This document shows positions 1 through 9,408 of a stretch of DNA of 64,000 bases, in pieces. Positions within the stretch are counted from its first letter, which is position 1. The number at the start of each line of letters is the position of its first letter. Where the stretch lies: the NCBI GenBank assembly GCA_031292555.1, contig JARLGV010000062.1, positions 1 to 64,000 of the forward strand. Direction: 5' to 3'. The stretch comes from Fimbriimonas sp. (lineage in GTDB: Bacteria > Armatimonadota > Fimbriimonadia > Fimbriimonadales > Fimbriimonadaceae). The position numbers and the translations under genes were made by a program. The notes under the pieces were generated by a model that saw only the letters and a list, made by a program, of their open reading frames with translations, was not told the DNA's origin and did not search any database.

Positions 1-891
1 CCGATGGAGGTCCGCCTACAATCGTGGGCCGGCAACAAGGGCTCACTTTCGGTGGAACGCGGACCGCTCACCTATTCCCTCAAGATCGGCGAAAAGTACG
101 TCCGTCAGGGCGGCACCGACAAATTCCCGTCCTACGAGATCTACCCAACGACCCCGTGGAACTACGGCCTGGTCACCGTGGGCCAAGAGTTCGAGGTGGT
201 GAAGAAGGCATTCCCAAAGAGCGACCAGCCGTTCACGCCTGACGCGGCGCCGATCGAGATATTGGCGAAAGCGAGGAAGATCGACCAGTGGCAGACCGAT
301 CGACTCGGCGTCGTCGGGCTGCTGCAAGACATGCCGGCAAAGACCACTGAACCCGTCGAGCAGGTTCGACTGGTTCCGATGGGGGCCGCCCGGCTCCGCA
401 TTTCGGCCTTCCCCACCGTCAGCCCGAGCCCGACCGCCCAGGCGTGGATCGCGCCCGCCAAACCGCACTCTGCTATCCCCGCGCAGGCGTCTCACGTCTT
501 CGAGAACGACACGGTAGATGCGCTCAGCGGCGGTTTAGTACCAACCAGTTCCGATGACCAGTCGATTCCCCGCTTTACGTGGTGGGATCACAAAGGTTCG
601 TCGGAATGGGTCCAGTACGATTTCCCCAAGGCCCGACGCATTTCCGAAGTCAAAGTCTACTGGTTCGACGACCAACAGACCGGCGGCGAGTGTCGGATTC
701 CGGCTTCATGGAAGCTCCAGTACTTCGAAGGCGACCAATGGAAGGACGTCCCGACGACCGCGACTTACGGCATTTCCAAGAACGCCTTCAACAAAGTCCC
801 GTTCGAGGCGGTCACTTGCAGGCATTTGCGGATCAAGGTCCAACTCCAACCTTCCTATTCCGGAGGGATTCTCTCTTGGGAGGTCCGCTGA
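1..891 (+). CDS. GH127-like (DUF1680) beta-L-arabinofuranosidase, C-terminal part
   Basis: The gene is cut by the left edge; the frame is open from base 1 and stops at 889-891, leaving about 296 residues. The segment with RGPLTYSLKI and then YEIYPTTPWNYGL resembles the C-terminal beta-domains of DUF1680/GH127 proteins, which release terminal L-arabinofuranose. The last 120 residues (FTWWDHKGSSEWVQYDF, SWKLQYF, RHLRIKV) look like an F5/8 type C (discoidin) carbohydrate-binding domain. The catalytic Glu/Cys residues of the family would lie upstream of the window, so activity cannot be judged. Its stop codon is 2 bp before the start of the next gene, an ABC sugar importer, which suggests co-transcription and uptake of the released sugar. 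Confidence 0.7.
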   Translation, partial: PMEVRLQSWAGNKGSLSVERGPLTYSLKIGEKYVRQGGTDKFPSYEIYPTTPWNYGLVTVGQEFEVVKKAFPKSDQPFTPDAAPIEILAKARKIDQWQTDRLGVVGLLQDMPAKTTEPVEQVRLVPMGAARLRISAFPTVSPSPTAQAWIAPAKPHSAIPAQASHVFENDTVDALSGGLVPTSSDDQSIPRFTWWDHKGSSEWVQYDFPKARRISEVKVYWFDDQQTGGECRIPASWKLQYFEGDQWKDVPTTATYGISKNAFNKVPFEAVTCRHLRIKVQLQPSYSGGILSWEVR

Positions 892-893
892 TC

Positions 894-2411
894 GTGAGTT
901 CCGCCCTGCTTGAGATGCGGGGAATTGACAAATCCTTCCCAGGCGTAAAGGCCCTGGACAGCGTTGATTTCACACTTCGCTCAGGCGAGATTCACGCCTT
1001 AATGGGAGAGAACGGCGCCGGAAAATCCACGCTCATTAAGGTCTTGACCGGCGTCTTCCCCAAGGACGGTGGCTCGATCGCCCTTGAAGGCAAGCTGATT
1101 CATCCGCGAACGCCGCTCCATGCTCAGACCCTTGGCATCAGCACAGTTTATCAAGAGGTCAACCTGGTTCCGACCCTTTCGGTGGCCGAGAACATCTTCC
1201 TCGGCCGTGAGCCGACGCGGTTTGGCAGCATACAGTGGCGCCGCATGAAGGCCGCATCCGAGCAAGCTCTGGCAAAACTGGATATTCAGATCAACGTCGG
1301 CCGCCTTCTCTCTTCGTACTCCATCGCGATACAGCAGATGGTAGCGATTGCGCGCGCAGTCGAAATCGAGGCACAGGTACTCGTGCTCGACGAGCCCACG
1401 TCTAGCTTGGACAAGGACGAGGTCCGCCAGTTGTTCGCGGTCATGCAGAAGCTGAAGTCGCAGGGCTTGGGCATCCTCTTTGTCAGCCACTTTTTGGACC
1501 AGGTTTTCGAGGTCTCGGACCGAATCACGATTCTTCGCAACGGACGGCTCGTCGGAGAGCGCCAAACGTCCAGCATCACCCGCCTGCAACTGGTGTCGAT
1601 GATGATCGGCAAAAGCGAAGACGAGGTTGCGGTGATGGCGAGCCACAACGTGCGCGACCTTCCCACCGCGACCGGGGAGCCATTCCTGACTGCCACCGGC
1701 TTGACCAAACGCGGGTCTGTAGGGCCGGTCGATCTCCAGGTTCGCAAGGGAGAAGTGGTCGGACTGGCCGGACTACTCGGATCGGGACGCACCGAAACCG
1801 CTCAGATAATCTTTGGAGTGGAGCATCCCGACCAAGGCACGATCCATGTGGAGGGTCAGCCGGTTCGAATCTCCAACCCGCGTAAAGCGATCCGCCTCGG
1901 CTTCGGCTTCCTCTCCGAGGACCGCAAGATGGCCGGCATCATCCCCAACCTGTCGATTCGCGAAAACATCGTATTGGCTCTGCAGGCGAATCGCGGCTGG
2001 CTTCGCAAGATCTCGCAGCGGCAACAACAGGAACTGGCGGACCGATACATCAAGGCACTCAAAATCGCGACACCCGACGCCGACAAGCCGATCTCTCAAC
2101 TCAGTGGCGGTAACCAACAGAAGGTGCTCCTCGCCCGCTGGCTGGCCTCGCAACCGAAGCTTCTCATCCTCGACGAGCCGACCCGTGGCGTCGACGTCGG
2201 GGCAAAGGCGGAGATCGAGGGACTCGTCTATCAGATGTGCGCCGACGGCATGGCGATTCTCTTCATCTCCTCCGAACTGGACGAGCTTCTGAGGGACAGC
2301 AGCCGGTTGGTGGTGATGCGGGACCGGAAGAAGGTCGGCGAACTTTCGGGGGACCGTCTGAACTCCGCCGAACTCATGAACACAATCGCGGCGGGTGGCA
2401 ATGAACGCTAG
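894..2411 (+). CDS. ytfR: Sugar ABC transporter ATP-binding protein (RbsA/YtfR-like)
   Basis: A 505-residue double ATPase that would power sugar import at the inner face of the membrane. The first half has a canonical Walker A (GENGAGKST, about residues 38-46) and Walker B (VLVLDEPTSSLD). The second half has the degenerate P-loop usual in this family (GLLGSGRTE), a full signature (LSGGNQQK) and LLILDEPTRGVDVG. I place the start at GTG 894, preceded by a GGGAGG ribosome site at 878-883; an open frame runs further upstream but overlaps the preceding gene. Two permease genes follow with overlaps, the arrangement of the E. coli galactofuranose importer ytfR-ytfT-yjfF. The gene symbol is by analogy; substrate is inferred. 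No periplasmic binding protein is in the window. Confidence 0.9.
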   Translation: MSSALLEMRGIDKSFPGVKALDSVDFTLRSGEIHALMGENGAGKSTLIKVLTGVFPKDGGSIALEGKLIHPRTPLHAQTLGISTVYQEVNLVPTLSVAENIFLGREPTRFGSIQWRRMKAASEQALAKLDIQINVGRLLSSYSIAIQQMVAIARAVEIEAQVLVLDEPTSSLDKDEVRQLFAVMQKLKSQGLGILFVSHFLDQVFEVSDRITILRNGRLVGERQTSSITRLQLVSMMIGKSEDEVAVMASHNVRDLPTATGEPFLTATGLTKRGSVGPVDLQVRKGEVVGLAGLLGSGRTETAQIIFGVEHPDQGTIHVEGQPVRISNPRKAIRLGFGFLSEDRKMAGIIPNLSIRENIVLALQANRGWLRKISQRQQQELADRYIKALKIATPDADKPISQLSGGNQQKVLLARWLASQPKLLILDEPTRGVDVGAKAEIEGLVYQMCADGMAILFISSELDELLRDSSRLVVMRDRKKVGELSGDRLNSAELMNTIAAGGNER

Positions 2412-3393
2412 GCTCAGTAGACTCGGCCCCTGGGTTTGGGCGGTCGTTTCGCTCGCCCTGATCTTGGTCTTCAACCTTGTCTTCACTCCCGGATTCTTCA
2501 GCATTCAGGCGCGCGACGGACACTTCTACGGGAGCCTCATCGATATCGCCAACCGGGCGGCTCCGGTCATGCTGGTCGCACTGGGCATGACCCTCGTGAT
2601 CGCTACCGGAGGAATCGACCTCTCAGTTGGCGCGACGATGTCGATCGTGGGATCGGTGGCTGCGTTGATGGTTACCAAGGGACATTCGCCGCTCGCCGCC
2701 ATCCTGACCGCCTGCCTCTTCGTGGCGCTCGCACTTGGCGCCTGGAACGGCATATTGGTGGCGGTCTTCAAGATTCAACCGATCGTTGCGACGCTCATCC
2801 TGATGGTCTCTGGACGTGGCATCGCCCAGTTGCTTACCGACGGCCAGATTATCCAGTTTCATGACCCGTCACTCGCCTACATCGGGAGCGGCTTCCTTTT
2901 CAAGATTCCGTTCAGCATCACCGTCGTCGTGATCGTTTTGCTCATCACCGCGGCGGTGACTCGCCTTACCGCAATGGGCCTGTTCATCGAATCCGTCGGA
3001 GACAATCCAACGGCAAGCCGATACTCCGGCATCGATATCCGTACCGTTCAACTCTTCGCCTATGCGTTTTGCGCGATCTGCGCGGGGATGGCTGGCCTGG
3101 TTGCCACCGCCAATACCAGCGCTGCTGACGCCAACAACACCGGGCTTAACCTCGAATTGGACGCGATTCTGGCGGTGGTTATCGGCGGCACGAAGCTCAC
3201 CGGTGGGCGCTACCAGCTGATCGGCTCTATCTTCGGCGCTCTTGTCATCCAGTCGCTGACGACCACGATCCTGACCAAAGGTCTGGCGATCGAGTTCACC
3301 CTGGTCGTGAAGGCGCTGACGGTGCTGGCAGTCTGTCTTCTGCAATCGCCTCAGTTCCGCACGAAATTCCGCTTGCCGGCGAGGTCGAAATGA
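2401..3393 (+). CDS. ytfT: Sugar ABC transporter permease (YtfT/RbsC-like)
   Basis: A 330-residue integral membrane protein of the BPD_transp_2 family, with about ten hydrophobic segments. It carries the family hallmark GGIDLSVGATMS near residue 75 and the cytoplasmic loop GDNPTASRYSGIDI that contacts the ATPase. ATG 2401 overlaps the end of the ATPase gene (stop 2409-2411); a GTG at 2395 is the alternative. Together with the next gene it would form the heterodimeric channel for a pentose/hexose, by analogy galactofuranose or arabinofuranose. The assignment to the ytfT position rests on gene order more than on sequence detail. Confidence 0.85.
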   Translation: MNARLSRLGPWVWAVVSLALILVFNLVFTPGFFSIQARDGHFYGSLIDIANRAAPVMLVALGMTLVIATGGIDLSVGATMSIVGSVAALMVTKGHSPLAAILTACLFVALALGAWNGILVAVFKIQPIVATLILMVSGRGIAQLLTDGQIIQFHDPSLAYIGSGFLFKIPFSITVVVIVLLITAAVTRLTAMGLFIESVGDNPTASRYSGIDIRTVQLFAYAFCAICAGMAGLVATANTSAADANNTGLNLELDAILAVVIGGTKLTGGRYQLIGSIFGALVIQSLTTTILTKGLAIEFTLVVKALTVLAVCLLQSPQFRTKFRLPARSK

Positions 3394-4316
3394 AGAAACA
3401 CCTCAGCCTAATCGCGACGATTGCCATCTTCGTCTTGATGGTCGCAGGTGCTTCGCTTCACTACAAGGGCTTCTTCTCCTTTGGAGTGTTTTTGAACCTC
3501 CTCCGGGACAACGCTTTCCTCGGGGTCGCCGCCGTTGGTATGACTTTCGTGATCCTTTCAGGCGGCATCGACCTGTCGGTAGGCGGCATGATCGGGTTCA
3601 CCAGCATCCTGCTTGGCGTACTAATCACGAAGCACCACTTTCATCCGGCAGCCGCAATCGGCCTTTCGGTTGCCATCGGAACCGCGATCGGTACGTCGAT
3701 GGGCTATGTTATCAGCGCCTTCGACCTTCCGCCATTTCTCGTCACCCTCGCCTGCATGTTCCTTACTCGGGGACTCGCACTTGTCATCAGCCCCGATACG
3801 ATTGCTATCGATCACCCTTGGTACGACGCGGTGAGCAGCGCCAAGACCGCCTTGCCCCTGATCTTCCTGACAGTCCTTGCAGTTGGCCTCTATATCGCCC
3901 ACGCGCGCCCGTTCGGGCGGGCGGTCTACGCGATTGGAGGCAACGCAGACTCGGCCGCGCTGATGGGACTTCCCGTAGGCAAGACGAAGATCAAGATCTA
4001 TGCAATCAGCGGGCTTTGCTCGAGTATCGGTGGCGTTCTTCTCACGTTCTATATGTCGAGCGGCGATCCCAACGCCGGCCGTATGCTGGAATTGGACGCG
4101 ATCGCAGCCGTCGTCATCGGCGGAACGCTGCTATCGGGCGGAGTCGGGAGTCTGGTCGGAACCTTGTTCGGCGTCCTGATTCTCGGCGTGATTCAGACTG
4201 CAATCACCTTCCAAGGCAATATCAACTCGTGGTGGACGAAGATCGTCACCGGCATCCTGCTCTTCGGATTCATTCTGTTGCAGAAGGTGTTCCAACTACG
4301 CAAGACCGATAGCTGA
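3390..4316 (+). CDS. yjfF: Sugar ABC transporter permease (YjfF-like)
   Basis: A 308-residue membrane protein, second permease of the importer. It starts at ATG 3390 inside the ATGA overlap with the previous stop. It contains GGIDLSVGGMIGFTS, YAIGGNADSAALMGL and LDAIAAVVIGGTLLSGG, all typical of YjfF-type subunits. Having two different permeases with one double ATPase distinguishes YtfR-YtfT-YjfF systems from single-permease ribose importers. The stop at 4314-4316 abuts the stop of the convergent metallopeptidase gene, with no intervening terminator visible. Confidence 0.85.
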   Translation: MKKHLSLIATIAIFVLMVAGASLHYKGFFSFGVFLNLLRDNAFLGVAAVGMTFVILSGGIDLSVGGMIGFTSILLGVLITKHHFHPAAAIGLSVAIGTAIGTSMGYVISAFDLPPFLVTLACMFLTRGLALVISPDTIAIDHPWYDAVSSAKTALPLIFLTVLAVGLYIAHARPFGRAVYAIGGNADSAALMGLPVGKTKIKIYAISGLCSSIGGVLLTFYMSSGDPNAGRMLELDAIAAVVIGGTLLSGGVGSLVGTLFGVLILGVIQTAITFQGNINSWWTKIVTGILLFGFILLQKVFQLRKTDS

Positions 4317-4946
4317 TCACGGCGCCTTCGAGTACGCAATCAGCAAGGTATTGACGTCGGCGGTGCTGATCGACCTCGTATCCTCGTCGAGAGACATGAT
4401 GTCGTTGGGATTGGGGCTGTGACCCCATATTCCCAGCGCATGGCCGAACTCGTGCATCGCAATCCGCTTCAACCGGTCCGGCGCGACCGGTAGGTTTCCG
4501 TCGTCGCGCACCGCGAGCCGAATCAGGGCAAAGGAACCTTGTTCGCTTGTAAAGCCGTCAAACCCGAAAGAGTCGCGCATCGTTCCGAACCGAAAGATCA
4601 CGTCGGCGTTCTTCGGGTCGTTGCTTGACGTGCATGCAAGGGTGACGCCGCCTTGGGCGACGTTCTTTGTCGCCTTGGTCCACGCGTCGCAGGCTGACTT
4701 GACGATCTCGAAGTAATGCGCATTGAAGTACACGCCATCTTCTAGCACGATGACCTTGAGGGGAAAACGGTGCCGGGCAGCAGCGAGACGCGGGGCGACG
4801 TTCGATCCCTTGTATGGCGTCAACATGATCTTGGCGTAGTTCGGTTCATAAGCGCCGTCTTGCGCTGCGATCAATGTCGCCGCCATGACCGCTATGAGAC
4901 CCATCCCACCGACCTTCGTCCAGTTCGCTATTCTCCTCGTGCCCAT
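4317..4946 (-). CDS. Small exported matrixin-like zinc metallopeptidase
   Basis: A 209-residue protein with an N-terminal hydrophobic signal-like segment (about residues 12-28). The zinc site HEFGHALGIWGH is at 165-176, with the three zinc histidines H165, H169 and H176 and catalytic E166. A Met-turn-like NDIM follows at about 184, as in metzincins of the M10 type. It has no long prodomain or hemopexin-like repeats and is short for a matrixin. Substrate unknown. It is convergent with yjfF and downstream of the mnmG pair on the same strand, but an 85-bp gap makes co-transcription uncertain. Confidence 0.7.
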   Translation of the reverse strand: MGTRRIANWTKVGGMGLIAVMAATLIAAQDGAYEPNYAKIMLTPYKGSNVAPRLAAARHRFPLKVIVLEDGVYFNAHYFEIVKSACDAWTKATKNVAQGGVTLACTSSNDPKNADVIFRFGTMRDSFGFDGFTSEQGSFALIRLAVRDDGNLPVAPDRLKRIAMHEFGHALGIWGHSPNPNDIMSLDEDTRSISTADVNTLLIAYSKAP

Positions 4947-5031
4947 ACGTGTTAGGCGAGCTTAGAGGCAATAAAGTTGTGAAGACATTGTGAAAAGGCG
5001 AACTTGGCACTGAACTTTCGAGCGCCACTAA

Positions 5032-5418
5032 CTAGACGAGAATTGCGTTGGCTTTGGATGCGAAGGGCAGTTTCTCGATATCGGGAGCCCCCTTTTGCAC
5101 GAGCGTCACGTCTGGCACATAACGCACGTTGACGGGGATCTCCTGCACGGCCGTTAGCGGTCGGGCAACCCACCGTGGGGCAATCATCAAGTGAGCATGA
5201 GTTTCGCCGTCCGACTCAATGGCTTCATCAAGCCAAACAAGGTGCCATCCCCCCGGAGTATCGGCGATCTCGAAACTCTCGATGATCTCGCCCTGCACGG
5301 GAAGCTTTGTGTCCAAATCGGTCGGGTCCCCTTCCGAACGGATCTCCACAACCAGCCCCGCAAGCGATGGACTGGAACTGAATCGGGAGGACGTCTTAAC
5401 GCGCTTAAACAGTGGCAT
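5032..5418 (-). CDS. Hypothetical protein, translationally coupled to mnmG
   Basis: A 128-residue protein I do not recognise. It starts at ATG 5418, overlapping the last 14 bases of mnmG, so translation is probably coupled. It has no signal peptide or membrane segment. The middle is rich in acidic residues and Trp (GGWHLVWLDEAIESDGE), suggesting a small soluble alpha/beta or all-beta protein. No catalytic motif is evident. Confidence 0.6.
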   Translation of the reverse strand: MPLFKRVKTSSRFSSSPSLAGLVVEIRSEGDPTDLDTKLPVQGEIIESFEIADTPGGWHLVWLDEAIESDGETHAHLMIAPRWVARPLTAVQEIPVNVRYVPDVTLVQKGAPDIEKLPFASKANAILV

Positions 5419-7303
5419 GGGACTTTCGGCTGTAACGGATATGTCCGATCAACAAGGCGATGTCGCTCGGCCGCACTCCCGGAATCCGGGATGCCTGGCC
5501 GACGGTTGCGGGGCGAATTCGGGACATCTTTTCTTTGCTCTCGTAGCTGAGGCTCGTCATCGCCATGAAATCGAAGCCGACTGGAATACGGACTTCTTCC
5601 AACCGTTTTGACTGTTCGGCCAGCTTCTGCTGCTTCTGGATGTATCCGTCGTATGACCCGGCCAACTCCAGTTGCTCTCGAACTTGAGATTCGGGAGAAA
5701 GCTCGATCGAAAGTCCGCACTTGCCGGCCAGATCCAATGCTCGCTCAAGGTTCATCTCGGGGCGCTTTAGGAGGTCGAACAGAGAGAGCTTTCCCGGCAC
5801 CTCGGCCGTTCCGTTTGCCGTCAGGATCTCATTGTGGACCGGCATAAGGAACGTGCTATCCAAGGCGAATCGACCCAATTCGATCGCCTCGCTCTTTTCG
5901 CTGAACCTCCGCCAACGATCCTCGCCGCACAGGCCGATCGCACGGGCCACGGGAGTCAGTCGCTGATCCGCGTTGTCGTGGCGCAGCAGAAGTCGGTGCT
6001 CCGCCCGAGCGGTCAGCATGCGATAGGGGTCCTCGACCCCTTTGGTCACCAAATCGTCGATCATGACCCCGATGAAGCTGTTGTCGCGAGGAAAGTCGAC
6101 TGGTTCCTCTTCGCGAGCCCATTGGCCGGCATTGATCCCGGCGACGATTCCCTGCCCTGCCGCCTCCTCGTATCCGCTTGTCCCGTTGAGCTGTCCAGCC
6201 AAGAAGAGGCCATCGAGTTGGCGGGACATGAGGTGCCTCGTGAGTTGAAGCGGATCCGCCATGTCGTACTCGACCGCATAACCGGGGCGCAACATCTCCA
6301 TGTTAGCCAAACCCGGAATGGTCTGCAAGAGGGCAATCTGAACATCGGCCGGCAAACTCGTGGAGACGCCCTGAACGTAAACGGATTCGGTATGCCATTC
6401 CTCCTGCTCCAAAAAGATCGGGTGACTGTCCTTGTCGGCGAACCGGACGATTTTGTCTTCGATGCTTGGGCAATAACGCGGACCGACCCCTTCGATCTGG
6501 CCAGAGTACATAGCGCTCTGGTGCAAATTCTCCTGAATCAATGCATGGGTGGTCGAATTGGTCCGAGTTTGCCAGCATGGCAGCAGGTTGTAACGGGGAT
6601 ACGTTCGATCGTGAAGGAAGCTCACGGGGCCAGCATCCAGCTCACTCTCAAGCGGCGGAGTCAGGTTGAAGTCGATCGTCGAAAGTCGAATCCGGGGCGT
6701 CGTTCCCGTCTTGAACCGGCGAAGCCGTACTCCGATATCCAGCAGGAACGGCGAGATGCCGACCGACGCCTGATCGCCCATCCGCGCTGCGACCGTCTTC
6801 TTTTGACCTTCATGGCACAAGCCGTTCAGGAAGGTGCCGGTCGTGAGGACGACGGACCGACAGGAAAGCTCACGAACCTCGTCATCGACGGTGGCCCTGA
6901 TCCCGGTGACCCTGCCTGCAGCTACCAAGACGGTTTCCACCATCCCTTCGATCACGGTCAGGTTCGGCTCGGCGGTTAGCACCGCTCGCATCATCTCCGG
7001 ATACAGGGTTTTGCACACATGGGCGCGCACCGTCTGAACCGCCGGCCCCTTGCCAGTGCCGACGCGCCGGATATGAGTGAGCGCGTAGTCGGTGGTGACC
7101 GCCATTTGACCACCGAGAGCGTCTACTTCGCGAGCGATATGCCCCTTTGCCGGGCCGCCGATGCTGCAATTGCAGGGCAAGTGGCCGATCCGATCCAGGC
7201 GCAACGTAACACACGCTGTGCGAAGCCCCAATCGGGCACTCGCCAACGCGGCTTCGATACCGGCATGTCCGGCGCCAACCACAATCACGTCGAATTCAGT
7301 CAA
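5405..7303 (-). CDS. mnmG: tRNA uridine-34 5-carboxymethylaminomethyl modification enzyme MnmG (GidA)
   Basis: A 632-residue FAD enzyme that, with MnmE, installs the cmnm5 group on wobble U34 of several tRNAs. It shows the FAD-binding GAGHAG, the family blocks CSIGGPAKGHIAREVD and FKTGTTPR, PRYNLLPCW with its conserved Cys, and GTSGYEEAAGQGIVAG. The frame is open further upstream to ATG 7375, but family members begin a few residues before DVIVVGAGHAG. TTG 7303 gives normal length and has a TACAAT box 7 nt in front of it, so I chose it. MnmE is not in the window. Confidence 0.93.
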   Translation of the reverse strand: MTEFDVIVVGAGHAGIEAALASARLGLRTACVTLRLDRIGHLPCNCSIGGPAKGHIAREVDALGGQMAVTTDYALTHIRRVGTGKGPAVQTVRAHVCKTLYPEMMRAVLTAEPNLTVIEGMVETVLVAAGRVTGIRATVDDEVRELSCRSVVLTTGTFLNGLCHEGQKKTVAARMGDQASVGISPFLLDIGVRLRRFKTGTTPRIRLSTIDFNLTPPLESELDAGPVSFLHDRTYPRYNLLPCWQTRTNSTTHALIQENLHQSAMYSGQIEGVGPRYCPSIEDKIVRFADKDSHPIFLEQEEWHTESVYVQGVSTSLPADVQIALLQTIPGLANMEMLRPGYAVEYDMADPLQLTRHLMSRQLDGLFLAGQLNGTSGYEEAAGQGIVAGINAGQWAREEEPVDFPRDNSFIGVMIDDLVTKGVEDPYRMLTARAEHRLLLRHDNADQRLTPVARAIGLCGEDRWRRFSEKSEAIELGRFALDSTFLMPVHNEILTANGTAEVPGKLSLFDLLKRPEMNLERALDLAGKCGLSIELSPESQVREQLELAGSYDGYIQKQQKLAEQSKRLEEVRIPVGFDFMAMTSLSYESKEKMSRIRPATVGQASRIPGVRPSDIALLIGHIRYSRKSHATV

Positions 7304-7310
7304 GCGAGTT

Positions 7311-7316
7311 ATTGTA
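7311..7316 (-). promoter_or_regulatory. -10-like box for leaderless mnmG
   Basis: TACAAT on the minus strand, 7 nt before the TTG at 7303. That spacing would place the transcript start at or next to the first codon. No good -35 is seen. Confidence 0.45.
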
Positions 7317-7406
7317 CTCGGGGGTATGGCCTTGACCGAAGGTGGCTCCATTCGGGTCCTTCTGCCCAGATCCAAAACTGGAGGCCCGGTAGTCCCGATT
7401 GCCTGC

Positions 7407-7412
7407 TACAAT
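7407..7412 (+). promoter_or_regulatory. -10-like box upstream of the 650-aa glycosidase
   Basis: TACAAT, 20 nt before GTG 7433. A GAGGTG ribosome-site-like stretch at 7423-7428 sits between them. No convincing -35 hexamer. Confidence 0.35.
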
Positions 7413-7432
7413 CCGGCTAATCGAGGTGTAAC

Positions 7433-9385
7433 GTGGGTTCCTTCCACAGGGTCTCTTGGTGTCGTTGGTTAGCCTGTGCAGCGATGGTGCTGGCCGGCGT
7501 GAGTTCCATTCACGCGCAAGTCTTCAACTGCTACGAGGGGCAGGGAGTCCTTGAGAATAATTGGGCCGACTGGTCCTGGTGCTCGGACGACCTCCAGAAC
7601 AAATCCTACGTCTACGAGGGCAGTTCCAGCATTCAGGTGACCTATACGGCGCCTTGGCAGGGATTCTCGCTCGAAAGCAATGGCAGCTTTCCTGCCGGTT
7701 ACTTCTCGGCACTGACCATGACCCTCAATGGAGGCGACGACGCCGGCCGAGCGATTCAGGTCTCATTGACGGTGAACGGGGGCCAGACCAGTTCGGTCAA
7801 TTTGAATAGCTATATACAAGGCGGCTCAATCCCCTCGAAAGCATGGGCGACGGCTACGATTCCTCTGTCCGCCTTCAATCTGAAGCCGACCGACATCATT
7901 AGCCGGTTCACTCTCCAGGAATCGGCTGGAATCTCCCAACCCCCATTCTGGATCGGGTCTATCGGTTGGATGCCGGCTCCCCCGCCTTCGTCGGTCGGCA
8001 TCGCCCTAAATGCCTCGTCGGTGCTGCGAACCGTCGACCAGAAGATGTTCGGCGTCAACGCCGCCGTATGGGACAACGGATTCGCCTCCACGACCTGCAA
8101 GAACCTGATCGCCAAAGCGGGGTTCCAAACCTTTCGGTTCCCAGGAGGATCCCTCTCCGACGGCTATCACTGGGCGACCAACACGACCGACTCCAACACA
8201 TGGAAATGGGCGACCGACTTCGACCATTTCGCCCAGATTACCGCCAAGCCATCGAGGGGACAGTGTTTCATCACCGCCAACTACGGGACCGGGACGCCGG
8301 CCGAAGCTGCCGCCTGGGTCAAATACTCGAACATAACCAAGAAATACGGCTACAAGTATTGGGAGGTCGGAAACGAAGTCTACGGAACGTGGGAGGAGGA
8401 CTCGCACGCTCGCTTTAATGATCCTGTCATTTACGCGAATCAGTTCGCCCAGTACTACAAACAGATGAAAGCGGTCGACCCGACAATCCAAGTCGGCGCG
8501 GTGGCGAATCCCGGGGAGGATTCCTTCGCCAACTACTCGGACGAGGTCGTCTCGAACCCGGTCACCCACGTAAGCCACAGCGGTTGGACTCCCGTGATGC
8601 TCTCGACGCTGGCTGGCCTCGGCGTGACGCCCGACTTCATCATTTACCACCGCTATCCGGAGTACGTCACCGACTGCGATTTCACGCTGCTGGTCGGAAA
8701 CGTGGGCTGGTATTCCGATATGGCCGACCTGCGGAGCCAACTTGTCGACTATCTGGGCCCGGCCAATACGAAGACCCAGATCATGTGCACCGAAAACAAC
8801 TGCGACGCGGGAACCGAAGGCAAGCAGATGTGCAGCCTCGTCAACGGAGTGTTCATGGCCGACACGTTCGGGACAATCTTGCAGACCGAGTGCAACTCCT
8901 TCCTATGGTGGGACTGGATCAACGGTCAGAACACAAAGGGCGACAATGGCTCGTGGCTTTACGGGTGGCGCATGTATGGCGACGAGGGCGTAATCTCTCC
9001 CGACTTCACCCAAACCTACCCGGTGTTCTACATGGAGCAGTTGTTCAACTACTTCGCGGCGGCCGGCGACAAGGTCGTGAGCACGACGTCATCGTACGGC
9101 TTGCTGACCGCGTTCGGGACCAAGCGGGCGAACGGAACCGTCCGGCTCATGGTAGTCAACAAGAATCCGACGGCGACGCTATCGACCCAGATCTCCTTCA
9201 CTGGATTTACTCCTTCCGGCGCCGCAACCGTGTACTCGTACGGGATGCCTCAGGACAACGCAGCCAAGAACGGACAACTCCAAATGGTCTCAGCGTCCAG
9301 CTTGCGAAACGCCGCAAACGGGATGACCATGAAATTCGCTCCCTACTCAGTGACCGTCATCACCTTCATGAACAAGTCGCCATAG
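7433..9385 (+). CDS. Secreted alpha-L-arabinofuranosidase-like clan GH-A glycosidase
   Basis: A 650-residue exported protein. Residues 1-29 form a signal peptide ending AQ. Residues 30-180 look like a beta-sandwich carbohydrate-binding domain. A catalytic (beta/alpha)8-like region begins at about 190. The acid/base is readable as E315 in WEVGNE. A likely nucleophile is E454 in CTENN. The last 100 residues form a beta domain, as in GH51/GH39-like arabinofuranosidases. Start GTG 7433 has a weak GAGGTG site. Family number is uncertain. It sits divergently from mnmG and convergent with another secreted glycosidase. Confidence 0.7.
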   Translation: MGSFHRVSWCRWLACAAMVLAGVSSIHAQVFNCYEGQGVLENNWADWSWCSDDLQNKSYVYEGSSSIQVTYTAPWQGFSLESNGSFPAGYFSALTMTLNGGDDAGRAIQVSLTVNGGQTSSVNLNSYIQGGSIPSKAWATATIPLSAFNLKPTDIISRFTLQESAGISQPPFWIGSIGWMPAPPPSSVGIALNASSVLRTVDQKMFGVNAAVWDNGFASTTCKNLIAKAGFQTFRFPGGSLSDGYHWATNTTDSNTWKWATDFDHFAQITAKPSRGQCFITANYGTGTPAEAAAWVKYSNITKKYGYKYWEVGNEVYGTWEEDSHARFNDPVIYANQFAQYYKQMKAVDPTIQVGAVANPGEDSFANYSDEVVSNPVTHVSHSGWTPVMLSTLAGLGVTPDFIIYHRYPEYVTDCDFTLLVGNVGWYSDMADLRSQLVDYLGPANTKTQIMCTENNCDAGTEGKQMCSLVNGVFMADTFGTILQTECNSFLWWDWINGQNTKGDNGSWLYGWRMYGDEGVISPDFTQTYPVFYMEQLFNYFAAAGDKVVSTTSSYGLLTAFGTKRANGTVRLMVVNKNPTATLSTQISFTGFTPSGAATVYSYGMPQDNAAKNGQLQMVSASSLRNAANGMTMKFAPYSVTVITFMNKSP

Positions 9386-9408
9386 CGGCCCGAGAGTGCC
9401 GCGTCCCA

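Noticed and set aside
5834-6979. 381-codon plus-strand open frame opposite mnmG
   Set aside because: Antisense shadow of a strongly conserved gene; no family features.
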